Assembly (NCBI RefSeq): GCF_000503215.1
Contig: NZ_AYTD01000010.1
Span: forward strand, 86,263-150,262
Length of the DNA stretch: 64,000 bases
Direction of reading: 5' to 3'
Origin: Pseudomonas canadensis
Lineage (GTDB): Bacteria > Pseudomonadota > Gammaproteobacteria > Pseudomonadales > Pseudomonadaceae
Of the stretch, positions 46,549 through 53,652 are shown one piece after another; positions within the stretch are counted from its first letter, which is position 1; each line of letters opens with the position of its first letter. The position numbers and the translations under genes are program-made. The notes below the pieces were generated by a model, which was not told the DNA's origin, made no database searches, and was given only the letters and a program-made list of their open reading frames with translations.

Positions 46549-47763
46549 TCAATGGGTGTTCTGCAGGGGGTTGAAGGCACTGAATCGGCGCCATGCCATC
46601 ACCCATGCCAGCAGGATCAAGGCCAGTGCGACGCCGAACGTTGCATGCATGCCATAGGCCACGGATTGGGGGAGCGCACGGGTAACATCCGGGCTGGCCC
46701 AGGCGAACACCGCGCCCAGCGCCCAGGCGCCGACAATCAGCCCGAGGTTGCGTGACAGGTTCAACAGGCCCGAGACCGTGCCACGCCGCGCGGCCTCCAC
46801 GTCGCTCATCACAGCGGTGTTGTTGGCGGCCTGGAACAGGCTGTAACCCGTGGTCAGGATCACCAATGCGCTCAGGTAAGCGAACAGACCCGAAGTGCAG
46901 GACAACAGCAGCGCGCCACAGGCCATCAGGCCCAGGCCGGCCAATGTCATGCGCGGGCTGCCAAGGCGGTCGGTGAGCCTGCCGGCGGGGACGCCGCTGA
47001 TGGCCGCGACACAGGGCCCGACCGCCATGGCCAGGCCCATCCATTCGGGATCGAGTCCCAGGCCTCGGGACAGATAGAACGGTCCGACCACAAACGTGGC
47101 CATGATCACGGCGGCGACCAGGGCACTCATGGCCAGGCCGGTGAGCAGCGACGCATCTTTTAATGATGCCCGGAAACTTGAGCCATCGCGGGATGCCACG
47201 CGGGGCCGGTCAATCGGCAGATAGCGGTAGCCAAGGGCGACGGCCACCCCTCCCAATGGCATGCCTATCAGGAAAATCGCCCGCCAGCCCCACATACTCA
47301 GTAACACACCGCCAACACTGGGGCCCATTGCAGTGCCGACGGCGGACATCGTGCCCAGCAAACCCATCACGCGGCCGGTACGCTCCTTGGAAACAGTGTC
47401 TGCGACCATGCCGAGGGCCATCGCCATCATCACGGCTGCGCCGAGGCCTTGCAGTACGCGTGCTGCAACCAGCCACGCAAGGGACGGCGCCAAGCCGCAC
47501 AACCCGCACGCCACGGCGAACAGCAGCAACCCGGCAAGCAACAATCGCCGCCGCCCGAACCGGTCTCCCAGGCGTCCGGCACTCACAATCACCGCCGTGA
47601 TCGCCAACAGGTAAGCCAGCACCACCCACTGCACCGCGTGGAAAGAGGCATCAAACGCCCGCGTCAGGCTGGGCAGGCCGACATTGGCGATGCTGGTGCC
47701 CAGCGAGGCCAGCAACATGGACAGGCACAGGCTGATGAGGCTGCCGCGTGAATGGGTAGACAT
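46549..47763 (-). CDS. MFS transporter, drug/metabolite exporter type
   Basis: Major facilitator protein (404 aa, about 12 membrane helices). The N-terminal half carries the motif-A loop GRLGDRFGRRRLLLAG (about residues 62-77) and the motif-C-like GPSVGGVLL, which marks proton-driven exporters. AAGGA lies 6 bases before the ATG at 47763. It is divergently transcribed from the LysR gene across a 112-base gap, a classic regulator/exporter pair, so the LysR protein probably controls it. The substrate is unknown. A longer open frame upstream overlaps lysR and is not used. Confidence 0.88.
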   Translation of the reverse strand: MSTHSRGSLISLCLSMLLASLGTSIANVGLPSLTRAFDASFHAVQWVVLAYLLAITAVIVSAGRLGDRFGRRRLLLAGLLLFAVACGLCGLAPSLAWLVAARVLQGLGAAVMMAMALGMVADTVSKERTGRVMGLLGTMSAVGTAMGPSVGGVLLSMWGWRAIFLIGMPLGGVAVALGYRYLPIDRPRVASRDGSSFRASLKDASLLTGLAMSALVAAVIMATFVVGPFYLSRGLGLDPEWMGLAMAVGPCVAAISGVPAGRLTDRLGSPRMTLAGLGLMACGALLLSCTSGLFAYLSALVILTTGYSLFQAANNTAVMSDVEAARRGTVSGLLNLSRNLGLIVGAWALGAVFAWASPDVTRALPQSVAYGMHATFGVALALILLAWVMAWRRFSAFNPLQNTH

Positions 47764-47834
47764 GGCAAATCCTTGAGTAATGGCAACTGTCACAAATCTA
47801 CGGCGTCGCCTAACATGGCGGAAGACGCATGGAT

Positions 47835-47851
47835 TGCAGTTAATAGATGCA
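47835..47851. promoter_or_regulatory. Candidate LysR-type binding site
   Basis: TGCA-N9-TGCA lies in the divergent gap between the MFS and LysR genes, 25 bases before the lysR ATG. This fits the T-N11-A dyad of LysR-type sites. It is the only obvious dyad in the gap; support is pattern only. Confidence 0.35.
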
Positions 47852-47875
47852 TACAACGCCTTATAAGGAACGCGG

Positions 47876-48784
47876 ATGCCCGATCTCAATCTGCTGATCA
47901 CCTTGGATGTGCTGCTCGCCGAAGGCAGTGTCGCGGCTGCGGCCAAACGCCTGCGCCTAAGCCCTTCGGCCATGAGCCGCGCCCTGGCCCGATTGCGCGA
48001 GACCACCGGCGACCCTTTGCTGGTACGCGCCGGTCGCGGCCTGGTGCCCACGCCCAGGGCGGTGGCGTTGCGTGAGCAGGTAAGCCGCTTGGTGCAAGAG
48101 GCCAATGCCGTGCTGCGTCCCGTGCAATCCCTGGACATGGCCCAGGTGGCGCGTACGTTCACCCTGCGCACCAGCGAAGAGTTCGTCGAAAATTTCGGCC
48201 CGGCATTGCTGGCGCGTATCGCTGAGCACGCGCCCGGTGTGCGCCTGCGCTTCATCAACAAAACCGACAAGGACAGCACCTTGCTGCGTGAGGGGCGCGT
48301 CGACCTGGAAACCGGCGTGGTCGACCCAACCGCCAGCCCGGAAGTGCTGACCCAGGCGCTGTTTCGCGATCGCTTGGTGGGTGTGGTACGCAGTGGCCAT
48401 CCTCTCAGCCGAGGTGACGTCAGCGTTGAACGTTACGCCGCAGGCCGGCACGTCTACGTCTCCCGACGCGGTCAGGACCGCGGCCAGATCGACGACATGC
48501 TCGAAGCCCAAGGCCTCACGCGACAGATCAGTACCGTCGTCGCCGGTTTTGCCACAGCCATCGCTCTAGCCCGCGACACCGACCTGATCGCCAGCGTGCC
48601 GGAACGCTATACCGCCCACCAACGCGAGGGCTTGTGCAGCTTTGCATTGCCGCTGGCGTTGCCCACCTTCACCGTGTCGATGCTCTGGCACCCCAGGCTG
48701 GACGCTGACCTGGCCCATCGCTGGTTGCGCGGATGTTTGCGTGAGGTGTGCGGGCTGCAACAGGTACAATCGCCGCTGCCTTGA
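47876..48784 (+). CDS. LysR-family transcriptional regulator
   Basis: LTTR of 302 aa. The N-terminal helix-turn-helix runs LNLLITLDVLLAEGSVAAAA then KRLRLSPSAMSRALARLRET (residues about 4-43), followed by DPLLVRAGRGLVPTPRA, the usual hinge region. The effector domain starts near residue 90. An AAGGAACGCGG ribosome site precedes the ATG. Its divergent neighbour is an MFS exporter, the likely target. The following GNAT gene begins 20 bases downstream and may be co-transcribed. The effector is unknown. Confidence 0.9.
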   Translation: MPDLNLLITLDVLLAEGSVAAAAKRLRLSPSAMSRALARLRETTGDPLLVRAGRGLVPTPRAVALREQVSRLVQEANAVLRPVQSLDMAQVARTFTLRTSEEFVENFGPALLARIAEHAPGVRLRFINKTDKDSTLLREGRVDLETGVVDPTASPEVLTQALFRDRLVGVVRSGHPLSRGDVSVERYAAGRHVYVSRRGQDRGQIDDMLEAQGLTRQISTVVAGFATAIALARDTDLIASVPERYTAHQREGLCSFALPLALPTFTVSMLWHPRLDADLAHRWLRGCLREVCGLQQVQSPLP

Positions 48785-48804
48785 CGCTAAACCCAGGAAT
48801 TTGC

Positions 48805-49473
48805 ATGTTCAGCCTTACCCGCTACACCACACCGTGCCCCGAGCCCATCAATGCTCAGATCCTGCAGATGGTGGTGGACAACCTCACCGACATCAGCAGC
48901 GTGGCGCTGCCGCCGAGCAACCTGCTGTACAACATCTACCAGTACGCCATTGGCTTTGAGGTGCACCTGTACCTGGAAGCGTTGAACGGTGCCAAAGGCA
49001 TTGCCGTCGAATTGGTGGTGGCGATGGAAGAGGAAAAGCTGATCGGCTTTTGCCTGTACCTGCCGGTGAAGGATGACCCAGAAGCCTGCGGTATCGCGTT
49101 TATGGCCGTGCAGGTTGGCCACCGGCGCCAGGGTGTGGCACGCGCAATGATGGGTGATGTGCTGAGCCGATATCCCCATGCGGAGCTGGCGTGCTCAGTG
49201 GAAAAAGTGCCGGCGTTCGAGGGCATGGGTTTTCAAGTGCGCGGCGCGCGGGGCACCCAGGTGCTGATGAACACACGGGACTACGGCACGGACGGCTTGA
49301 TGGGCGTGCTGGATGTGGCGGCGATCTACAGCTCATTGGAGGTGCGGCAGATTCATACCTATCTGCTGCAAAAACATGGCAAGCGCGCCATGGTGGATGC
49401 CGAGAAACAGCGGGATCGGCATCTTGATCAACTGGCGCACAAGGTGCAGGTGTTTATACAGAATCGGGGCTGA
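48805..49473 (+). CDS. GNAT-family N-acetyltransferase
   Basis: 222-aa protein with a GNAT fold. The core is LIGFCLYLPVKDDPEACGIA, then FMAVQVGHRRQGVARAMM (about residues 100-118). The latter matches motif A (Val-x-x-x-x-Arg-x-x-Gly-x-Ala), which binds acetyl-CoA. The C-terminal part (about 150-222) is an extra helical extension rich in charged residues, longer than in minimal acetyltransferases. AGGA precedes the ATG at 48805. It follows the LysR gene in the same direction by 20 bases. The acceptor is unknown. Confidence 0.82.
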   Translation: MFSLTRYTTPCPEPINAQILQMVVDNLTDISSVALPPSNLLYNIYQYAIGFEVHLYLEALNGAKGIAVELVVAMEEEKLIGFCLYLPVKDDPEACGIAFMAVQVGHRRQGVARAMMGDVLSRYPHAELACSVEKVPAFEGMGFQVRGARGTQVLMNTRDYGTDGLMGVLDVAAIYSSLEVRQIHTYLLQKHGKRAMVDAEKQRDRHLDQLAHKVQVFIQNRG

Positions 49474-49537
49474 AGCACACGCCGTACTCAGGTAAACACC
49501 CGTCGCGCTGGTTTATTCCTCATCCGTCAAAAATCAT

Positions 49538-50131
49538 TTAATCGCGGCCGCGATTGACCATCGCCAGAATGGTTGCCAACAACTCCTGCTGCGCCTCTTC
49601 GCGGCTGATCTCACCGCTGGCCGCCGCCTGGGACAGCGCCTCCGCCGCCCCCAACATGCCGCGCAGTCCCGCCTGGGATATGCGGCCAAAGGGCGACAGC
49701 GCGTCACGGCATTTATCGAGGAAGATCGCCTCGTACTGGCGCTTGAGGGCTTCCAGTTCCGGCGAACTGCTGAGGGCCGCAATCACCCCTGGGATTTCCC
49801 GACCCTGCAACAGCACGCAATCCACATAGGACGCGGCGATCACCCAGGCACGGTCGTCAAGGGTTGCGTTGCTGGCTGCGATGGCGCTGGCAAAGACCTG
49901 GTCCTGACGCGCATCGAAATCTTCATACAACGCGGCCAGCAACCCGGCGCGGGTGACGAAATGGTCATAGACCACCGGTTTGGTCACCCCCGCCAACTCC
50001 GCCAGGCGGCCGAGTGTGAGGGCTTCGGTGCCTTCATCGCGCACCAGTTGCCAGGCCACGTCCAGCAGTTGGCGCAGGCGATCTTCACGAGACAGGCGAC
50101 GACGAGGAGCGGGGGACGCTGTGCTTGACAT
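49538..50131 (-). CDS. TetR-family repressor
   Basis: 197-aa TetR/AcrR regulator. The DNA-binding domain is LLDVAWQLVRDEGTEALTLG, RLAELAGVTKPVVYDHFVTR, AGLLAALYEDF (about residues 22-70). The ligand domain is helical and ends EEAQQELLATILAMVNRGRD. The ATG at 50131 is taken because the homology starts there; the frame upstream is merely open. It is divergent from a flavodoxin-fold quinone reductase gene, with paired GTAACTTA repeats between the two genes, so it most likely represses that gene and itself. Confidence 0.9.
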   Translation of the reverse strand: MSSTASPAPRRRLSREDRLRQLLDVAWQLVRDEGTEALTLGRLAELAGVTKPVVYDHFVTRAGLLAALYEDFDARQDQVFASAIAASNATLDDRAWVIAASYVDCVLLQGREIPGVIAALSSSPELEALKRQYEAIFLDKCRDALSPFGRISQAGLRGMLGAAEALSQAAASGEISREEAQQELLATILAMVNRGRD

Positions 50132-50146
50132 GCTTATATACCAAAA

Positions 50147-50168
50147 GTAACTTACTAAACGTAACTTA
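50147..50168. promoter_or_regulatory. Candidate TetR operator, paired GTAACTTA
   Basis: GTAACTTA occurs twice (50147-50154 and 50161-50168) with 14-base periodicity in the 69-base gap between the divergent TetR and reductase genes. The first copy is part of AGTAACTTACT, itself a near palindrome. The position suits repression of both promoters; binding is inferred. Confidence 0.5.
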
Positions 50169-50200
50169 AGCCCAGCGTAACCTCTCACGGAGTCAATGTC

Positions 50201-50800
50201 ATGCACGCACTCATCGTTGTTGCTCACCACGACCCGCAATCCCTCACCCACAGCGTGGCCGCCCAGGTCGCCGCCGGCCTTGCTGCGTCGGGCCACACCT
50301 TCGAAATGGCCGACATCGCCGCCGAAGGGTTCGACCCGCGCTATAACGCAGCCGACCATCGGGTACACCGTATGCGCGCCACGCCACCGGCGGACGTACT
50401 GGCTGAACAAGCCCGCATCGACCGCGCCGATGCGCTGGTGCTGGCATTCCCGATCTACTGGTGGTCCATGCCGGGCCTGCTCAAAGGCTGGATCGACCGC
50501 GTGTTCATCAACGGTTGGGCGATCGATTACGGTCCCGATACGCCGGTGGTGAAGAAATTGCGCCACTTGCAGGTACACCTGCTGGCCTTGGGCGCTGCCG
50601 ACGACGGCGCGTTTGATCGGCACGGCTACGCCAAGGCCATGCGCACGCAAATTGACTACGGGATCTTCGATTACTGCGGCGCGCAGGTGGTCACATCAGC
50701 GCTGTTGCTGGATTCGGAAAGCGGCGGGGCGCAGGCGCATCTGGAGACGGCCCGGGCCTTGGGCGAGGGACTGTTTGAGACCGAGACAGTCGCCGATTGA
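50201..50800 (+). CDS. NAD(P)H dehydrogenase (quinone), flavodoxin fold
   Basis: 199-aa FMN/FAD reductase of the MdaB/KefF/DT-diaphorase group. It starts MHALIVVAHHDPQSLTHSVA, the characteristic His-x-x-Pro phosphate-binding opening, and shows DALVLAFPIYWWSMPGLLKG then WIDRVFINGWAIDYG (about residues 80-110), the family's flavin/dimer signature. CGGAG lies 9 bases before the ATG. It is probably induced by electrophiles or quinones through the divergent TetR regulator. It ends one base short of the convergent next gene. Confidence 0.9.
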   Translation: MHALIVVAHHDPQSLTHSVAAQVAAGLAASGHTFEMADIAAEGFDPRYNAADHRVHRMRATPPADVLAEQARIDRADALVLAFPIYWWSMPGLLKGWIDRVFINGWAIDYGPDTPVVKKLRHLQVHLLALGAADDGAFDRHGYAKAMRTQIDYGIFDYCGAQVVTSALLLDSESGGAQAHLETARALGEGLFETETVAD

Positions 50801-50801
50801 T

Positions 50802-51191
50802 TCAACCTTCGCGAAACAAATCGTGGGCGTCGAGCAGGCGGTAAGCGATTTCCGGCTGATTCTCCAGGCCTCGACGGATCGCGGCCGGGATCGATTGGCG
50901 GGTCTTGCGGCACAGGCCCGGTAGCTCGTCGATAACGATCTGGATGCCACGCATGCTCTTGACCTCGGTGTGACCCGGCGCGATATGCACGCGGATGCCC
51001 AATTGCTGGTACATCAGCTGTTGCATGCGTTCCAGGTCTTGCAGGCTCTTGAGGTGTTCAAGGCGGTCGAGCAGTTTCTTTTCTTCCTGGCGCGTCAGGT
51101 TAAGGATGCGCAGGTCGGCGCCCGGCGCTTGCAGCAGCTCTTCGCGGTCGCAGACGCAGGCGCCGGGTGGGCAGGGTTGGCGGATTGTCAT
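50802..51191 (-). CDS. Conserved small protein with N-terminal Cys cluster
   Basis: 129-aa protein of unknown function. The N-terminus MTIRQPCPPGACVCDREELL holds three Cys residues (7, 12, 14), which could bind metal. This is followed by a long charged helix (RQEEKKLLDRLEHLKSLQDL, then ERMQQLMYQQLGIRVHI) and a C-terminal region with IQIVIDELPGLCRKTRQSIP. GGGGAGG precedes the ATG. It lies 32 bases downstream of aroA in the same direction and is likely co-transcribed. No family function is known to me. Confidence 0.8.
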   Translation of the reverse strand: MTIRQPCPPGACVCDREELLQAPGADLRILNLTRQEEKKLLDRLEHLKSLQDLERMQQLMYQQLGIRVHIAPGHTEVKSMRGIQIVIDELPGLCRKTRQSIPAAIRRGLENQPEIAYRLLDAHDLFREG

Positions 51192-51223
51192 GTGCAGTGC
51201 CTCCCCATTCCGACGCCGAGCCC

Positions 51224-52480
51224 TCAGTAGCTCAACTGAACCCCAAGACTGCCCAGGGCCTTCCAGTAATCAGGATAGGTCTTGGCGACGCAGTCCGGGT
51301 CCTGGATGCGAATCCCCGAGACCTTCAGCCCGGCCAGGGCAAAGCACATGGCGATGCGGTGGTCGGCGTGGGTGTCGATCAGCGCGTTGCAGGCGGTGCC
51401 GGCCAGGGCGGGGTCGCTGGCTACCAGCAGGTCGTCGCCTTCGATGGTCGCCAGGCCAGGGCGGATCTCGTTGAGGCCGTCATGCAGCGCCTGTACGCGG
51501 TCGCATTCCTTGACCCGCAGGTTGGCCAGTTCAGTGAAACGCACAGGTGTGTTGTTGAACGCCGCGAGCACTGCCAGGGTGGGGATGGCGTCTTGCATTT
51601 GCGAACCGACCACCGTGGCCTGCATGTTCGGGAACTGCGCGATCACGGCCTGGGCCTTGGCGTCCGGCTGGGTGAAATCCTGCGCGGCCACGCCGATGTC
51701 GATGCGGCCACCGGTCAACACTTCAGCGGCCCACAGGTAGGTGGCGGCAGAGGCGTCAGGTTCGATCAGGTAGTCGTGGGCGGTGTAGCCGGTCGGGGCC
51801 ACACGCCAGGTGGTGTCGTCGACTGCTTCGACTTTGGCACCGAAGGCGCGCATGCAGTCCAGGGTCAGGTCCACGTAGCCACGGGCACCGATGTCCTTGC
51901 CGGTCAGCGCCACTTCAATCGGCGCTTCGCCACAGGCCGCGAGCATCAGCAAGGCTGACACGTACTGGCTGGAAAGGCCGCCGTCGATCTCGAAACGCTT
52001 GGCTTTGATCTTGCCGACGCCGTGCACGGTGACGGGTGGGCAACCGGTGGGGCTGTCGACCTGGATGCCGTTCTGGCCGAGGGTTGCCAGCAGCGGGCCG
52101 ATCGGGCGTTTTTGCATGTAGTCGTCGCCGTCCAGCACCACGGTGCCTTCCACGGTGGCCACGGCGGCAGTGAGGAAGCGCATGGCGGTGCCGGCGTTGC
52201 CGAGGAACAGTGGCTGTGGCGGCAGTTGCAGTTTGCCTTGGCCGGTGACGACGAAGGTGGTGTCGTCGGGTTCGTCGATGGTCACGCCCATTTGGCGCAG
52301 GGCTACGGACATGTGGCGGGTGTCGTCGCTCTTGAGTGCGCCGCTGAGGCGGCTGGTGCCTTTGGCCAGTGCGGCGAGCAGGAGGGCGCGGTTGGTAATG
52401 GATTTGGAGCCGGGGGGCGCGACCTTGCCATTGAGGGGGACGTTGGGCGGGGTGACGGTCACGGTTTTCTGCGAACTCAA
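51224..52480 (-). CDS. aroA: EPSP synthase AroA, stand-alone, G2-like
   Basis: 3-phosphoshikimate 1-carboxyvinyltransferase (418 aa) of the shikimate pathway. PPGSKSITNRALLLAAL gives Lys26 in the phosphate/PEP site; LFLGNAGTAMRFLTAAV (residues 91-107) is the PEP loop, and LRVKECDRVQALHDGL and TYPDYWKALGSL are also present. In E. coli AroA the residue after Met-Arg is Pro101; here it is Phe102. As remembered, the whole sequence closely matches the glyphosate-tolerant AroA of P. fluorescens G2. Start: TTG at 52480 with AGGAG nine bases away; an ATG at 52567 has no ribosome site. Pseudomonas normally carry AroA fused to TyrA, so this may be a second enzyme; the fused gene is not in this window. 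Confidence 0.93.
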   Translation of the reverse strand: MSSQKTVTVTPPNVPLNGKVAPPGSKSITNRALLLAALAKGTSRLSGALKSDDTRHMSVALRQMGVTIDEPDDTTFVVTGQGKLQLPPQPLFLGNAGTAMRFLTAAVATVEGTVVLDGDDYMQKRPIGPLLATLGQNGIQVDSPTGCPPVTVHGVGKIKAKRFEIDGGLSSQYVSALLMLAACGEAPIEVALTGKDIGARGYVDLTLDCMRAFGAKVEAVDDTTWRVAPTGYTAHDYLIEPDASAATYLWAAEVLTGGRIDIGVAAQDFTQPDAKAQAVIAQFPNMQATVVGSQMQDAIPTLAVLAAFNNTPVRFTELANLRVKECDRVQALHDGLNEIRPGLATIEGDDLLVASDPALAGTACNALIDTHADHRIAMCFALAGLKVSGIRIQDPDCVAKTYPDYWKALGSLGVQLSY

Positions 52481-52602
52481 GGTACAGGGCTCCTGATTCA
52501 AGGCACGGACGGCGGGCGGAGTTGAATAATCGGGTATAGATGTGGTGCTTGTCGAGCTTGGGGTCATGGGCGCTGATATTTACTGGGTGTATATCGTTCC
52601 AA

Positions 52603-52632
52603 CTGTGGGAGCCGGCTTGCCTGCGATGGCGT
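52603..52632. repeat. Single REP upstream of aroA
   Basis: CTGTGGGAGCCGGCTTGCCT and GCGATGGCG make one REP of the GGAGCCGGCTTGCC subtype, with an imperfect stem. It starts the gene-free stretch 52481-52999. Confidence 0.75.
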
Positions 52633-52659
52633 TTGTTCGGTGTACATATCCGTTATTTG

Positions 52660-52905
52660 GGTAGCGGCGGCTTAGGGTTCCGCCCTTACGGCGGCTCACT
52701 TTTGAACAGCGCAAAAGTAAGCAAAACGCTCTTGCCCCAACACTCGGCACCTCGCTTAGGCTCGGTGTGCCGTAACGAAGGCTTGAATCCGTGGGCCGCC
52801 GCGATGGGCCATCCTTGGCCCAGCGCGGCTAACCCGGCGTCCTGCCGGGTTACCCACGGATTCAAGCCTGCGTTCGGCCAGCGTGTTTGACGGGGCGCCT
52901 CAGAT
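52660..52905. repeat. Composite dispersed repeat with nested inverted arms
   Basis: The gene-free stretch 52481-52999 is mainly this element. GGCTTGAATCCGTGGG (52780-52795) pairs perfectly with 52853-52868. Inside it, GGGCCA/TGGCCC (about 52806-52820) and TAACCCGGC/GCCGGGTTA (about 52829-52852) form further stems. Flanks include CGCCCTTACGGCGG (52681-52694) and AAAAGTAAGCAAAACGCTCT. From memory, elements of this wording recur many times in P. fluorescens genomes; copy number cannot be tested here. No gene is carried. Confidence 0.75.
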
Positions 52906-52950
52906 CAAGATCAAGAGCGACTCGCTTCGCATCGTGGATACGCGGTCCTT

Positions 52951-52980
52951 GTAGGAGCCGGCTTGCCGGCGATGCAGGCG
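52951..52980. repeat. Single REP before the UPF0149 gene
   Basis: TTGTAGGAGCCGGCTTGCCG and GCGAT form one REP with a good stem, 20 bases from the stop codon of the next minus-strand gene. Its orientation matches the REP at 52603, so the two flank the composite repeat as direct copies. Confidence 0.8.
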
Positions 52981-52999
52981 CCTCGGTCCCTGCAGGCTG

Positions 53000-53554
53000 T
53001 TATCGCTTCGCCAACCAGTAATCATGCAGTGCGCGCGCTGCCGGTTCGATTTCGCCGACGCGTTGCTGGTGTGCTTGCACATCGAGGTCGGCCGGGAGTT
53101 CGAAGTTGTCTTGTTCGGCGCACCAGGAGATTTTTTCCAGCCGTGCAGCCTGTTCTGCCGGCAGTTCCGGCCAGTTGCCGATGGCGGCGCCGCGGATGTA
53201 GCCAAAGCACCATTCTTCGGCAAGGGTCACGGTGTGGCCTTGGTGTTCGGTTTCGTCGAAGCGGGCGTTGAAGCCGGCGGCGTCGGTCGCCAGTTGTGCG
53301 GCCAGGGTGTTGAGGTGGCGCACGCACAGTTCGAGGAAGCGTTGCGCTTCGTCCATGTTGTCCCATTCCGGGTTCTGGCCGCCCCAGATCGCGGGGAACC
53401 ACTCGGCCACGTCCACCTGGGCTGGGCTGGAGACCAGCGCGGTGAAGTAGCCGTCGAGTTCGGCCTGGTTCAGCACCGAGTGGTCGTCACCGTACTTGAG
53501 CAGGGTGTTTTCGATGAATTCGAATTCGGCGGCGGTGAGGGGTTGGGCGTGCAT
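53000..53554 (-). CDS. UPF0149/YecA-family protein
   Basis: 184-aa member of the YecA/UPF0149 family of unknown function. Family marks are LNQAELDGYFTALVSSPAQV (residues about 28-47), EWFPAIWGG, and EEWCFGYIRGAAIGNWPELP (about 112-131). The protein stops before the C-terminal SEC-C zinc motif found in long YecA proteins, so it is the short form, and the end LHDYWLAKR looks natural. AAGGA precedes the ATG. It has no operon partner; the CLC gene lies 98 bases away and is read in the same direction from further up. Confidence 0.88.
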   Translation of the reverse strand: MHAQPLTAAEFEFIENTLLKYGDDHSVLNQAELDGYFTALVSSPAQVDVAEWFPAIWGGQNPEWDNMDEAQRFLELCVRHLNTLAAQLATDAAGFNARFDETEHQGHTVTLAEEWCFGYIRGAAIGNWPELPAEQAARLEKISWCAEQDNFELPADLDVQAHQQRVGEIEPAARALHDYWLAKR

Positions 53555-53652
53555 GGGGCATATCCTTTAAACGTCGAGCGCCGCGAATGGGGCGGCTTAA
53601 AGCGCGAAGGATGGCGTGTGTGCCGGGTTTTATCCAGCCTTTTGCAGCGTTT

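Noticed and set aside
47764..48279. Upstream extension of the MFS transporter by 172 codons
   Set aside because: It is antisense to lysR and Arg/Ser-rich; AAGGA and the first membrane helix fix the start at 47763.
52540..52890. 116-codon open frame on the plus strand in the aroA upstream region
   Set aside because: It lies across a REP and the composite repeat, has no ribosome site, and its product looks like translated repeat.
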